Positions 30,954 through 44,573 of a stretch of 64,000 nt of DNA are shown in pieces (within the stretch, counting starts at the first letter, position 1; each line of letters starts with the position of its first letter). This stretch comes from Erpobdella octoculata (lineage: Eukaryota > Annelida > Clitellata > Hirudinida > Erpobdellidae): contig OZ022246.1 in assembly GCA_963978895.1 (NCBI GenBank), positions 2,190,105-2,254,104 of the forward strand. The letters are read 5' to 3'. The notes under the pieces are model-generated. The model had not been told where the DNA came from. It worked only from the letters and a program-made list of their open reading frames with translations, and made no database searches. Both the position numbers and the translations under genes were made by a program.

Positions 30954-32786
30954 ACGTTTTCCTGTCTTTCCTTTTCTTTCTTTTTTTCTGCCCCTCTCTC
31001 TCTATTTTTCTTTTTTACTTTTTTCTTCCATTTGTTGTTGAACAAATAGCGATTGTAGCTATTATATTGATATGCTTTTAGCGTAATATATATATAGTGT
31101 CATAGCAAATACCGGGCTAATGTACGCGGTGTTGTAGAGTAGGATATATATTAGATTGGAAGGTGAGCAATACAACCCGGATTTAATTAATTTATAGCAG
31201 TGGCGTAGTGTAGGTTTTATGAGCCCGGGGCGGCAAGCCAAATTTAAAATGTTGACATAGGTAATAAACTAAATTTTCCTCCAAAATAGGTCGATGACCG
31301 ATGGGGACAAAAAACCGAATCAACACTTTTTTAAAACTTTTATTTAGGTTACAATCTCTGTTTGTGTGTGTGTTTGTGTATGTGTGTGTGGCCTTTTCTT
31401 GCTAGTAAAATATTTAACCAGCTTTTTGACTAGCTAGGGAGCTGAAACTTTCAGCATAGCTTTATATTGGATGAGAATACATAAGTCAATTAAAAAAAAT
31501 AATTTAAACATCTTTCGTATTTCTAAATCGAGTGTACTTGAAATTAAAGTTTGTGTTAAAAAACTCGTTTTTTTTCTTTACTTGGTTCTCCAATAAAGTT
31601 CGATTCCGCTCTCTTGGCTCATTATTTAGGTTATTTTTATACAACAAGAAGGGGAGAAAAAATCGTTTTCACATAAAAGTTTGATGATTTTTGTAAAAAG
31701 CGCTTTGAAATACATGCATCGCATTTTTATAGTTTTTTTTTAAATAATTTTAAGCTTTAGGTACTCTGGTTCAAAACTCAATAAACTACTACTGTATGTT
31801 ACGTTTACCTTTCACACCTTTTCGTAACTTTCTGGCTGCGTAGCAACAAGAGCCAGCATAGGATACTATATAAATACTTCTTGTTTTCTCGTTTGTGTTT
31901 ATAAAAAAAGAATAGAGCCGGAGAGAGGTTGAAGAAAAGAATTGAGAGGGTTGTGAGATATGAATGAGCCACACTACAGTCACGCTTGCAAAGAAAAAAA
32001 AACAAAACCTAGCAACGGCCGTTAATACTATTAAAGTTGCAACGGCGCATATAATTTTATAAAGCAGAAATGCTGGCAAGATGATTGTTCCAGTTCTTAA
32101 ATAAAGTGAATGCAGTTTTAATTGAGAACAGGGCTCTACTGTAAATTATGAGTTTTGAAAACAAAATTGATTACATTACGAATTTTAACCCTTCTCCAGG
32201 CAGTATTAAACACTGTAAAACTGTGTTTTTAGTTTTATGGCGTTATATTTTTTATGCGTTTTTGTTTTAATGATGCTATTATTTTATTTGTTAAGATTGG
32301 TGCCGTAGACATCTTTTTGAAGGTATTAACCTATTGCCACATATTAAGTGTTCTATAGTTCTGTACCATATGTTCTGTACCATGACATTAGTTGTTTCAG
32401 CGCACAAAAATTAACTAAATTGTTTTGACCACGACATTATTTGTTTCAATTCACTAAATTTAACTTAAAGAATTACTGAATGCTAGTTTTTTTTTCTGAA
32501 GTAATTTTAAATTTGTTTACTTTTGCTTATTGCTGACGTACGAGCACTGCCGTTGCACTAAGAAGCCTTTGCGTGTTGCTAGCACTCCGTGATATTATAC
32601 CGGCAGAAGCAAGGCTTTGGTATTATAAGTGTAGCTGCTTACCCAGTGTTCCTAGATCCTATTTGTTCTTACGTTGGTGTGGGCTGAGAGGCGGTCGCAT
32701 GAAGTCTGGCAATACTTGTTGAAAAAGGATTTAATTTAATGAGGAAATAAAAATAAGTTTTAACGATTTATTTTATTTAAACGGAA
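30603..32786. other. Intergenic; 5' flank of the PDZ-LIM gene
   Basis: It contains the (CT)n array at 30,871-30,954 and a hAT-like terminus (AGCAGTGGCGTAGTGTAGGT) at about 31,196. I see no coding exon; untranslated first exon(s) of the PDZ-LIM gene may be here. Confidence 0.5.
30871..30954. repeat. (CT)n microsatellite
   Basis: About 42 CT units with a single interruption. Confidence 0.95.
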
Positions 32787-33230
32787 ATGTCGACAGTCAG
32801 GGTTAGCGCCAAGTTGGACAGAACTGATGGCAGCACTCCATGGGGTTTCAGGATGGCCGGTGGTAAAGATTTCGGATCTCCTTTAATCATCCAACGAGTT
32901 TGTACAAATTTTAAAATTCTTATTTTCTGACTTGTTCACTGACGAGACGCATTTGTCTTGGGATCTGTTTTTTCTTGTCAAGTTTGCCTTGAATTTGAGG
33001 ATGATTTTAGATCAAGTCAGCTTTTACTCTTAACAACTCTCTTAACCTTGGCTGTTATTTTTCAATTCTACAATGAAGGTCAACCCTGGAAGTTTGTCAG
33101 CCCGATGTGGTTTGCAAGTCGGTGATACAATTTCAAGCATAGGAGGCCACGATTCCTCATCCTTAAGTCATAAAGAGGCTCAGGACTTGATACTTGGTGC
33201 TGGCAATTCATTAGAACTTAAATTAGAAAG
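32787..33230 (+). CDS. PDZ domain exons of the PDZ-LIM protein
   Basis: The start MSTVRVSAKLDRTDGSTPWG is followed by FRMAGGKDF and SPLIIQR, then after the intron VNPGSLSARCGLQVGD and a terminal LELKLER strand. The carboxylate-binding loop is the PWGF form used by the ALP/Enigma family. The ATG at 32787 is the only one in phase with this loop. Confidence 0.9.
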
Positions 33231-36200
33231 GTAAAGATATGGATTCAACAATGTTGGTTTAATATTTAATAATATTAATGTTTTTCTTTATAAATTTGCA
33301 ATGATTTGTTTATAAATAATTTTTGCAATAATTTATTTATAAATAAATAAATTGAGTGGTTACTTGTGACTGGTTTATGTAATCTAAGTCTCGGCCAAAG
33401 TTGTAGTTTAGTTTTGCTTTTTACATACAAGCTCTTCCCTTGTCTGTCTTCTGTTGTCTGCTTTAGTTGATTTTAACCAACTTTTGGACTGCCTATAGTC
33501 TATATCTATAGGTGTGAATTTTTACCATAAGTGTAAAATCGATGACAACGTATTATTCAATAACTAACACAATCTTTTTTTTCATCTTTTCTTTAAAAGC
33601 ATGTTTTCAAAATGTATTTTATTATTTTAACAAATGTATTTGATTTGTAGTTTTGTTAAATCTCTTATATTAACCTCACAGCCGGTCTTGCTTACTTGTT
33701 TGATTGAATGTTTGCAAATATTGAAAGTAAAAATTAACTAACTTCCTGTTATCCAATCAAGCTGAAATTTGAAATATGGGCTCGCTCCTCCAACAATGCA
33801 TTCTATTAAAGTTTGAAAATTTTTTGAAAATAAAAATTTTAGGTAATTAAAAATAATAGTAATTTTAAAACAAAAATAAATCAAATTTTAATAAATCAAG
33901 GTTTAATTCGAAAAAATGTCATTTTAAAAGACATTTTTTTGCAATATATGAAAAACTGGCAAATCTAGAAATATAAAAACTTGGTTTTTTACGGCTTTCT
34001 TGTTTCTGTTACGAATTTATGAATAGTTTTTCATTGACAATAACAATAATAAAAATAAAAATAATAATATTATTATTATAAACAGCATCTTTTTATACAT
34101 GTTTTTATGTGCAAAGATATAAAGAGAACTAATAATTTTCATTTGTACATCTCTTGCTTCACTGGATCTACCTCTCTACGAATGCTGCTGTTGCATAGAA
34201 ACAAGGATCGTTATCATCGCGGAGATGTACTGCTGTACTCTTATTTTATTTTAAGGCAGAAAAAAAACACAAAATCCGAGGCGTCTGCTCCGTGATTTAC
34301 TGACGCGCTTCTTTTGGCGATGAAATATTATTTTGATTTAAAAGTAAAATCAAATAAATAATTTTATCTTTACAAATCATTTACAGAGATGTTCAAGCGA
34401 GCTACGGAAACGACTACCACAACCAGCAGCTCCACCAGCCGGCTCAGTCGCCCGAGCAGTTACCTTGGCAACACCAGCAAGTCGCCAAACCTGCTGGCCT
34501 TGTTAGAATTTTTTTTTTACAATTTATTGAATAATTTAATAAAACTGGTTTATTAATTTATAAAACATTACAATTAATTTATAGTAATGCAACTTTTATG
34601 ACTAATAACGTTGAATATCTTTAATTTTTACTGTTTGTCAGCCCGCAATGACCTTTGCACCCAAGCCCTACCAGAAGCAGGGTGCCGTAACGTCGATCAC
34701 CACGCACACTGCTAATCTTAGTTTAGGGTTCGTAATAAATCAGTTTCCAGTTGTTTTTTCTTCTTTTTCTATGCTTGTTATGTTGAATGGTGGTATGCAG
34801 CTGTTTTATGTTTAACGTTGTGATGAGCATCAGTGTGTTGGGCTTACGACATCGTGTACACCTTGTTGTAATGTAACAACCGAATGTTGGAATGTTTCAC
34901 ATGTTTATGTAATGCATTTACGTGTAAAATAAAATAACGGTTGCCATTTTTGTTTACTTCTCAGTGGATCATCATCATCGCATCAAGGTAAACTTATGGG
35001 TTGTTTTATTTTTTGGAGAACTAGTTACTTTATGGTATTGCATGATTAATTAACTTCTATGAAAACCATCTTGAATATATATATATATATTGATAATATA
35101 TATTGAATGAAATGTTTCATCTGCTGATGTACTCGAGGAAGCACCGTGCGATTGTGCTTTCTCGTGATCTCTACAGCTTATTTATTTTTTCAGCTTCTCG
35201 ATTAGCATAATTTATTCATTATCCATAAATTAATTATTCTGCACATACTCGTATTTAATTGCACGTTAGTTTTAATGAAATCATTTTTTTTTCAAAACTG
35301 TGTGTGTTTGACGTTACCAATTAATTACAATTTCTACTGCTACAAAAGCGACATTTCCTGATTGTATTGTGTCAATTTTTTTGATTTCTCGTTTGTATTA
35401 ACAATTAACTATTATTCCAGTTTGATTGTTAGATGCGGTAATCATTATCATTACTTCAGCATGATTTGTCCCATTTCCAGAAGTTCATGATTCTCTAACA
35501 AGGGAAGGGGGAATTAGAAGCGATATACCCGACATTCCGAATGAAGATCTGACAAATCGTACGATTGGTCGGTCGGACGACCAATCGTCGTCTTTCGTGC
35601 CTTTATCTTCGAACAGCAGTAATGATAATTCCAGCTTCGAGACGGGCGCAACTGCGGGCTCGGCCGAACCCCGTGTTATAGAAGAAAAGACCGCTTCTGG
35701 TGGAGGAGATGGAGTTTATCCTAGAGAAGACTCCGACGCAGACCGTGCCGCGTCGCCTGCCGTCGGCAGCAGCAGAGTCCAGAGGAAGCTCAGCTGGGCG
35801 AGCTCCTCCGTCCAATCGGCGGACGGCGAAGAGGCGTCGATCGTCGGTAAGATATTCCCGAGGCGGAACTCGCAGACGCAGTCCAAATCCTTCCGACGGC
35901 TGCAGGACTTTTTAGAAGAAAGCGAAAAGCAAGGTTGAGTGACAGCAGTAATCAATTCCGTTGTAATTATCTGTAATAACGGGGTGGGGGATAAACGCAT
36001 CTCGGCTGATTGTTTGCACGTAATACTTTTGCACTAATCATCTGTGCTTAGGACTTAATTGTGCTTGGCATTTAGTAAACTGCAACTACCGATGATATCG
36101 TAATATCGTAATATCGGATCTGGTAATCTGAAGCTTAGGTTTGATATTTTAGAGCTGCTTAAAGATATTTAAATCTGATTATCGCTCATCGATAAGGCAT

Positions 36201-39200
36201 GCTGCATGAATAATTAATTAATTTTATCATTCATCTGGCTGTGTGATTGGCCAGCAGCTATTCAAGCTGTGATTCATTTTTTGTGATTGGAGCTTTTACA
36301 GTTATTATGATTTAATTTATTAAAACCTCGTTAGATATTAACGATGAATATTTATAGTAATTTTGGTTTGAAAATCATCTAACATAATATAAATGTGTTT
36401 TTTGATGTTTTTAATAATTTTGTTGACAATTTAATTCATCAATTAACAGAATGTTGCATGATAAATAACAACAGATAACGAAGTATCATCGTCACCATCA
36501 CTATTACTGAATGTTCAGCCCCAGCCTTCTGGTAAACCTCAAATTCTGTCAAAGCCAAAGATAGCTGTGCCAGCTAAACCGGTTGTTGTCAGTAAAAACA
36601 GCTTTCTCAATAAAGAGTCTGGACTCACAGCAGGGGCCGCTTCTTCGGCTTTGTCCAAGCCGGCAGTCTCCGCTTCTGCCGCTCCGCAAGCATCCGGTTT
36701 TGCTCCTGGGAGCAGTAAACCCTTCTCACCTTCAAGTTCCTCCCGCCCCGTCGGAGCTGCTCCACCGGCCAGGCCTGTGCCCCCGGTCAAGCAGTACAAC
36801 AATCCCGTCGGTCTTTATTCGAAAGAGATTGTTCCAGAAGCGGGGCAGGCCGCAGATGCCGGTGAGGTTCAGTCGGCCGCTCCGGCACCGTCGCAAGCTG
36901 TCCAGTTGAAAGAAGTTGCAGCAGGGTATCTCATCACTGATGTTTTTCTACTGTTTATTTAGATTAATTTTTCCGTTTTTCCCTCCTGGATTTAAGCTCG
37001 AAACCTAAAAAATCTGATGCAACTCCGCTTGTGAGGAAGTGCATGTGTGTGTGTGTGTGTGTGGTTAGAATTCGGGATGTGTGAAGTATATTTATCACTC
37101 AGTTTAAAGTTATCTATGCAATTTTTCGTCCCAGATGATTCATTACCTTGGCTCAGGTGAGTTATTGACATGGAGTCTGTCTGTCTTCAACCCACTGTTT
37201 GTGTGTGTGTTTTTTTGTCCTAGTATGTTTCATGCTGTGTTGCAGATTGTGCTAGTGTGCATTTTTTTACAATTCTTAGTGAGCGTGTGGTTATGTGTGT
37301 GTACAAATAGGTTTGTGTGTGTGCTACTAACAGTAAATGTTCCTTTTCTAATCCATTTGAAGATACGTTTAAAATGAAATTAGTCTTAATGCAAATGAAA
37401 TTAGTCTTAATGCGGGAGTGTTTATTTCATGTATTTCTGTATTTTAATATACTTAGATGTGCTTAAGATGTGTGTACGCTTGCCAGCATAAGTTCTTTGA
37501 CTCCTATTATATTATTTATTGGTCATGGGAGCTCCAAGTCAGATGTGATTTACAGGTATCTAGATATCCAAGGTGATTTACAGGTGTTTTTAAATCAACT
37601 CAAACATAATTGCAACTGCTTTTATAGGGCTGAAAGCATCATTGCAAGTTCTTCTCAAAGGAAAACCATCACCATACCATCGCGAGGCGGAGTTCAAAGG
37701 TTAAGCTGCAGTTCTTTTTGAGCCTTAAGCCAGTGTCGAAGGAGGAGCTTGCTTATATGCTATGAATCCTGATTTGATTACGAATAGATTACATCCGATT
37801 CCACTTTTTTTTTCTAAAGCTTTTAGCTGTTCTGAATGTGCACTGTTTGTTAGTTCAGCGAGGGTTTTGTAATATTTAGAGAGCTTCTACGGCTAGTTGA
37901 TCTTCTGATCTGTGTAGTCTGTCTGATACTTGTAATGTGATTTTATTGACCTTTATTGTGTCTTGTTTTTCTTATAGGTTATTTTAGAGAGCGTATTTAC
38001 AGTAGAGGTCATTGTACTATCTAGAGGATTTTATTTAATCAATTTTTATAATTATTCTAGTTGTAATTTATTTGAATTGTAATTTATAATTGTAATATGT
38101 GTTATGTATATATATATATATATTATGTATATGTATATTATGTATATATATATATATATATACATATGTTTGTATGTTAGTTTTTTATTATCCTTACTTA
38201 TTTTTTTTAAATTTTTTGCATGTTGCTTCTCGTTATTTAACCTCATCCGTTGCATGCTTCCTTTCAATTTTTTTATCAAGACACGGCCAGCCTCCGACGG
38301 CCATTGCAATCACCGTAGCCGTTGCAGTTCCGGACGCGGGCGAAACTGTCGTCCAATCGGCAGAAAGAAAGCAGATCATCGTCGTCAAACCGAAAAGCAC
38401 GGCGCCGTACGACGAACGAGATTTGTTGACGGATCGCGGAGCTGCGTACAGAAAAGAGGAAGTTCCTGTCGAACGGGGCATCAAAGCTGTGCCCCACGAC
38501 GAGTGTAACGACGTCATTTATGGATCGGAAAAACCCAAGATTGTTATTAAAACAAAGAACTTCGGTTTGAATAATAACAACAATAATAATAACAAAAACA
38601 ACGGTGATAATATGATCAGCACCGACTTTGGTGGTGCGATAAATGTCTGCTTCAGTGTCGGCGAGGGCATTAAGGAGTGTTTGCCTTCGACCGTGGAGGA
38701 GGTCAGACAGACCAGGCCGCAAATCAAGGTCGTGCCTCGCCAGGAGTGAGTTCACCTTGACCTCTGTTGGCTGACTTGATTTGTTGTTTTTTGTTTGTTT
38801 CATCTACTAATCGATTTTCCCCTGTGTTTGAATAGTTTTATTTATTACTAACAAATAAATAAATAGATAATTCAATAGTTTCCTTATTTTTCATTAGGAA
38901 GGTTAGTGATGTAATTTATTTGTTTGCTCGTTTACGATAAGAATGTTGAAAACTTTTTTAAATTTTACACTGCAACTGTTGAAGCCCGCCGAGCTACGAG
39001 GTGTGCAAATAATAATACAACTAATCATCTCACAGGGTCGAGATTAATTGCCCGGTCACGATTCCGTGATTTTTTTCAGAAAGCCCGCCGGCCAGCCTCC
39101 CAGTCACGGATCCCCGGTGTCGGCCCCTGCTCCGAGGATAGCTCAGCAAGCCGGGGGAGTATGGCGCCCCCAGGTACCTACGGGCGAAAGGAAGATGAAG

Positions 39201-41935
39201 GTAGGCAGGCCGGGAATGGCTCAGAGGAAAGCTGCGATCGTGGAGGCATCCAGGGTTCCCATTTGTACCTCATGTCATACTTCTATCAGGTAGTTCATTT
39301 AATACAGGTAATATTATTCGAATATAAGTAGATATTTAAAAAAACCCACTTAGTTCTGTTTAGTGTTGTGTTCTGTTTCTGTGAATCATGTAAGTTTTTT
39401 TTTGTTTTTAATGTTTTTCTTTCATATTTGATTCCATCGCGAAGAGGCCCTTTCATTTCTGCTCTCGACAAGACTTGGTGTCCCGATCATTTCGTGTGCG
39501 CCAATCCCAACTGTGCACAGCCGCTGATCAACTGCGGGTTCGTCGAGGAGATGGACCAGCTGTACTGCGAGCACGACTACGAAAAGTACCTGGCGCCCAG
39601 GTGTGCCAGGTGCTCGGCGGCCATCGTCGGGGTGAGACGGTTTCCTTTATGTTTCGCACCTTTTTTTTTAAATAATTTTTTTTCTGTTTGATTAACCATT
39701 TATTCTTACAACTTCCCACGCACGATTCAAAAGGAGACTGTCTTAGCTTTGGGCCTTACGTTCCATACGGATTGCTTCACCTGCCACACGTGTAAAAATC
39801 AAATACCAAAGTACCTCTTCCGCTATCATTTTGGACAGTTCTATTGTCAGAAAGGTATAGATTACACAAGAGTAATGTGAAGTGCTTGTAGTGCCAACTA
39901 TTCAAGAGCTTTTTTTAATTCAATTATTATTATTAATATTATTATTATTATTATTATTTTCTGTTTTCACGGGGTTTCCCCAGCTTATTATTTGTTATAA
40001 TATCATACTTTTATTATAATTATTTTCGATTTTTTTTTATTAGTTTATATATGTAGTTAATTAATTAATTAATTAATTAATTAATTGTTTTTTTGTAATA
40101 TAGCTGTCTATTTTGTCTGTTTAATGATTCTTTCAGTTTAGAATTAGCGGTATTGCAAACATAAATAACAATAGCAAACGTAAATATGATGATAGCATAG
40201 ATAAGTATTTAATACATGGTTATATACACAACTACATTTTTAAACGCAATAAACCGTTCTCAGAAGGAAAGGAGGATGCAGAGTTTTTTATTACCTGGAA
40301 AACTGCTCTTCAAATCCAATTAAAACTTTTCAGCGTTGAGATTTACGCCTTAGTAAAAATTCTTTCGTAACCGGTTTAATTGTGCGATTGTGCGGATCAG
40401 CCTATCATAGCGCTAGTATTATTATTTGAAAATAGAATTTTTTTCTTGTGCCCACTGTTGTTGTATCGCATACAGCTTAGAATAACAGTCAGTAAAACAG
40501 TGATTTATAAATTATTTATTATGAGAAAAGAGCTGGCTTGTAAAGCCAAGTGTCGGATTTAGCAATGAAGTGAGAGATGAAAATTAGTAGAGCATATTAA
40601 AGTACAGTGTCAAAATAATGTCAACATATCGGATATTTGCTGCTTCATCTGAAAACATATCCAGCTGATCGACTGGACATCATCTGTCACTCGTCGGCCC
40701 TTTCCATCGATGTTTTTCGGGAGTTACGATGCTCGTCTAGTGTAAAGATACTTATAAGTATGTAGATAGTCAAGTTTTAAACTCTCTCTCTATCTAATCT
40801 TTCTCAATAGGAAGTTGTTAACGCGATGAAGAATACCTACCATATGGACTGTTTCGTCTGCGTGGCATGCCACCAGCCCATAGGCACCGGCAGCTTCCAC
40901 AACGAAGACGGAAAGATCTATTGCGCCAAAGGTTGTGCCGTGCATGTCCGTCGGCATGGAGTTTTGCGGCGTTTCGTTGCTCCGGTGTTTAATTTTTTCC
41001 CGCATCTTCCGACGTGTAGTTTCTTGTTATTCACGGTTGAATATAACAACAATAATATATTTCATCACTAGTATGATCGAATGTATTATATCATAATTTG
41101 CTATTAACATAATTTATATAAACTGCAAGAACCCAATGGCGTTTTCGTTGTTGAATGGCCAAAATCTATTAAGTATATATAGTGCAGTTAACAGTGTACT
41201 GTTCAAATGTAACAATTACTTCATCGATGTACTAATCTCAATATTGCTTTCGCTTGTAGAACTAGAACAATGTTTATATGACTTACTGATAAATTCAGTA
41301 ATTTTTTTCCTTATTTCTGATTTTCTATGTGCATGACAGTTTTATATTTTGTTGCTTTTTGATTTAATTGGTGTGATTTTTAATCTGATTTAAAAACATG
41401 TTTTTTTCTAATTAAAATTAAACCTGTTAGAACCTGTTGTGCATTTAAAAACCCAAATAATATAATATAATATTAGACCAAAATAACAATAAAATAATTT
41501 TTTTATTTATTTTCGTGCTTCCTCCAATCTGCTCGCGATCAGATTGGGGAGCTTTGTTTCAGACGAAATGTTACGGCTGCCAGTTCCCGATCGAGCCGGG
41601 AGATAGGTGGGTGGAAGCCCTCTCTCAGAACTGGCATTCGGAATGCTTCAACTGCTCTGTTAGTTACTTTTTCATTTTCTCTTTATTGCATCTGTACTTT
41701 GTTTTCATCCTTATTAATATCCGATTTAAAAAATGAGTAAAAGTTATTTATTTATCATTTTCTTTTTTTAAATTAAAAATAAACATATTGTGGATTGCAC
41801 GAGAAAAGTTCTCATTCGAAATATACAAACATTTGATTTTTTCAGACCTGTCAGATAAGTCTGGAGGGCCAGTCATTTTGTGCCAAGAACGGCAAGCCTT
41901 ACTGCAAGAAACACGGAGGGTCGCGTCGCATTTGA
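32787..41935 (+). CDS. PDZ and LIM domain protein (ZASP/Enigma family)
   Basis: Exons: 32787-32897, 33079-33230, 34387-34501, 34642-34727, 34965-34987, 35481-35933, 36475-36925, 37628-37699, 38281-38745, 39080-39289, 39445-39631, one of 39734-39854 or 40811-40931, 41543-41658, 41846-41935. With one LIM2 alternative this is 883 residues. The N-terminal PDZ domain has the family's PWGFRMAGGKDF and later GDTISSIGGHD. Low-complexity linkers carry QSKSFRRLQDFLEE and the ZM-type motif QYNNPVGLYSKE. Three C-terminal LIM domains follow: CTSCHTSIRGPF..., CARCSAAIVG..., KCYGCQFPIEPG.... Such proteins (LDB3/ZASP, PDLIM5, PDLIM7, fly Zasp52) bind alpha-actinin at Z-discs and actin anchorage sites. Several linker exons look individually skippable, as in fly Zasp52. 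Confidence 0.9.
39734..39854 (+). CDS. LIM2 second-half exon, alternative A
   Basis: A 121-base exon from phase 0 to phase 1 that reads ETVLALGLTFHTDCFTCHTC and then a K-N-Q-I-P stretch ending QFYCQK. It supplies the H-x2-C-x2-C-x2-C-type half of LIM2 after CARCSAAIVG|. It can splice directly to 41543 (G|AT gives the zinc-ligand Asp). Including it together with alternative B gives GGA-AGT-TGT-TAA, an immediate stop, so the two are predicted to be mutually exclusive. This copy is the more diverged from the family consensus. Confidence 0.75.
40811..40931 (+). CDS. LIM2 second-half exon, alternative B
   Basis: Also 121 bases, phase 0 to 1, reading EVVNAMKNTYHMDCFVCVAC then HQPIGTGSFHNEDGKIYCAK. 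It matches the corresponding part of vertebrate LDB3/PDLIM LIM2 closely in pattern (E-V-x-x-A-x-x-x-T-(W/Y)-H...F-V-C-x-A-C). It has a good acceptor (TTCTCAATAG) and donor (G|GTTGTG). It is the likely default form. Confidence 0.8.
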
Positions 41936-43943
41936 TGGCCAGTCGGGTCGGGGCTCACCCCTCCCTAATCAAGAGTCCATGTCAACTGTTGCTCTCTCTC
42001 TCCATCCCAGAAGCATCTGTGCTCTGATTTTCATTGAAGTTCTTCATCTCCATGCGATGTAGAATACTCGAGATGACATTGTGCTAATACTGCTCGTTGC
42101 TTGAGAGTTTTCTTCTTAAAAATTTATTTCCTTTATTTATACTTTTTTTCTTTCTGCACGGGACGTTCCTTTCGACGTAGTTGATTTGATTAGATTGAAG
42201 TGTGATTTTTTTTTTATTCTCCCTACCATTCATTCATTCATTCATTCATTCATTCATTCATTGATGGTTGATTATTAGTGATGTTTTGGGGTTTTTATAG
42301 CTTTTATTTTATTCTCATCTCATTGTTTATATTAAGCTAAGTTATTTATTTATTTATATATTTAACTGGGCCTTATTACGAAAAGAAGAAAAAACAACAA
42401 ATTTCTGATGATTAAGACTTACAATATTTATTGGTTATTTAATAATTTAAAAGTTAGTATTTTCTCGTTATTTGTATTAAAATGATTTCCAGTTTCATAT
42501 TTTTTTTATTTATTTTTACTGTTTTATACAATCTTTTTTTCTCCCTAAATCAAGTGCAATTTCTTCAGATGATTCGGAATTAAATTGGTTTCGTTATGTA
42601 TTCATCGCATGTTTTGCCGTGTTAATGCTACTATTGCGTTGCCTTAAAAGGAGGAAAAGCTTTAAATTAAAAAATATCTTCATTACGTTTGAGTTAGAAG
42701 TTTATTAATAAACGCCAGGGGGAGACCGCAAAATAAAATAAATGTATAGAGGTCGGAGACTGGAGAGGGAGGTACATAAATTGAAAAAAAACTTTGCATT
42801 AAATGAAAAGCCGGCAATTCTTGAAATATAATGGATTTGTGAAAAAACTCCTCTTTTACTACTTACTTGTTTTTGTTTACAAGTAAATAAAAAAAAATTA
42901 TGTGAACAATCAGTTGAGTAAAAGATTCCTTAAATACATTTTTTTCAAATAAAACATTTCATAATAATATGAAACAAAGTAGTTATTGTTAATTTTATAA
43001 ACTGGCAAGCTAACGAATTGAATACACGTGACATTCTTTATTAGATTATATAAACTGAAAACTCTAAAACAAGTTTTGTAAAGTATAAGTGGACAAAATC
43101 TAAAACCGCAATATTGTGATGAAGTAATAATACAATCTTTTCACACATGACATTGTTGATATTATATATTCATTCAAAAGATGGTATAAAATTTAAATCG
43201 ATTGTTCTAATACCGTAGTAGTGCAAATACTTAACAATCGGCAAGATTAACTCATTTGTATTAGTTTAACAAATTAATATTTCAGCTGTCTTTGAACCAC
43301 AGTGGTTCTACGTGAACTATAATCTTATGATACACGGTTGTTATCGAATAAGATATTTCTAACATAAATCATGCGTGCATTATAATGTAATATGTTAATT
43401 GTCTAATTGCAATAAAGGATAATTTGTTTGAATAATTTGCGCTCATAAGTTGCTTAGAGGAGTTAAACAAAAGATCCTATCTGTGCTTTCAACAAATAAC
43501 GACCATTTGTTTAGGGGAGATTCGTAGAGAAATGAGTGACGAATGAGGTCGTTGTTGAGTTTTAATTTGTGATGTAATGTGATGAGGAAAAAGAAAGGAT
43601 GGAGATAGTGAAGAGAGAAAGAGAGAGGAGATATAATAAATCACGTGACTTCATATACGGAAAAGCTCCAGTTGGAAACTTGAGCAGCTTATTAGATCTG
43701 TCTTGAAAATGCTTCATGTTTAACAACTGTTTGATTGATTGTCAGGACGCAAATATATTGAAAAAAAAAAAAACAAAAATAAAAAAATAATAACTGACTA
43801 TATAATTATATCAACGATATTATACGTTTTTTTGGCGCGTACCCATCTCTAGGATAATAGGTAATAATAATAATAATAATAATAATCTTTTGGCAGCATT
43901 GTCTCGCTCGATCAATACACTGCATGATTTGTAGAGTCTTTGG
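41936..43943. other. 3' flank between two convergent genes
   Basis: This holds the 3' untranslated regions of the PDZ-LIM gene (plus strand) and the ARM-TIR-SAM gene (minus strand). An (ATTC)n array is at 42,228-42,261 and an (AAT)n array at 43,862-43,887. No further exon is supported. Confidence 0.6.
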
Positions 43944-44573
43944 TTACAGAAGATCTCTCAAGGCTCTTCCGATAGCCAGGACTTCCCTCATGTTCAAGTT
44001 CTGCTTAAAGTGGTGGGCAAAAAAGGCTTCTGGCGCATCTCTGAGCATAAAAGCGTATTCCTGAAGTAGATTGCCGTCGAATTCTTTGAACCTGGAAAAT
44101 TTAAAAATCTAATCAACTATCACGAGAGGTTTATTGTACTCTTTTAGTGGCGAATAGTTGCGATATTCCTACAAAGATTACCAGAAGAAGATCAGAGCGG
44201 ATAATTAAGAATCAAGTGACCTGATTTCCAAATAATAATTTAGAGTCCATTATTAAGAATTTATTTTTTTTAGCAAACAGCCCGATAACTTATGGTTTTT
44301 CTGATTCCTTCAGAAGCGTTGTCTAGCAACGGTAATGTATTTAATTAATAATTCATAACCATTTTGGCTAATAAAGCATTTAATTGTTATCATACCACGT
44401 TTTGTGCTTTTGCAGTTTGTTCTTGCTCAACCAATCACTGATTTCTTTCTCTTTCCACATTGTCATGGAAATATTCGCCAACTTCGTAGAACTGGTGGTA
44501 GAAGTCGCTTCGGCGACAGTCGCAGTTGTGGTCGGAACGTTTTTGGACGTTACCGGGGTCTCCACTACGGTTT
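43944..44573 (-). CDS. SAM-like domain exons
   Basis: Exon 44396-44573 carries a Thr/Ser/Val linker and MWKEKEISDWLSKNKLQ. Exon 43944-44091 continues WFKEFDGNLLQEYAFMLRDA and PEAFF, and ends in ALRDLL before the stop at 43946-43944. The W...F-x-x-F-D-G-x-x-L-L pattern is SAM-like. SAM domains oligomerise in SARM1. Confidence 0.7.

Noticed and set aside
38746..38752. PDZ-LIM protein ending at CAG-GAG-TGA in the ninth coding exon
   Set aside because: GA|GTGAGT is a strong donor and the next exon (39080-39289) continues in phase into LIM1; a short isoform remains possible.
39734..40931. Both LIM2 half-exons used together to give an extra LIM domain
   Set aside because: Joining 39854 to 40811 gives GGA-AGT-TGT-TAA, a stop within four codons.
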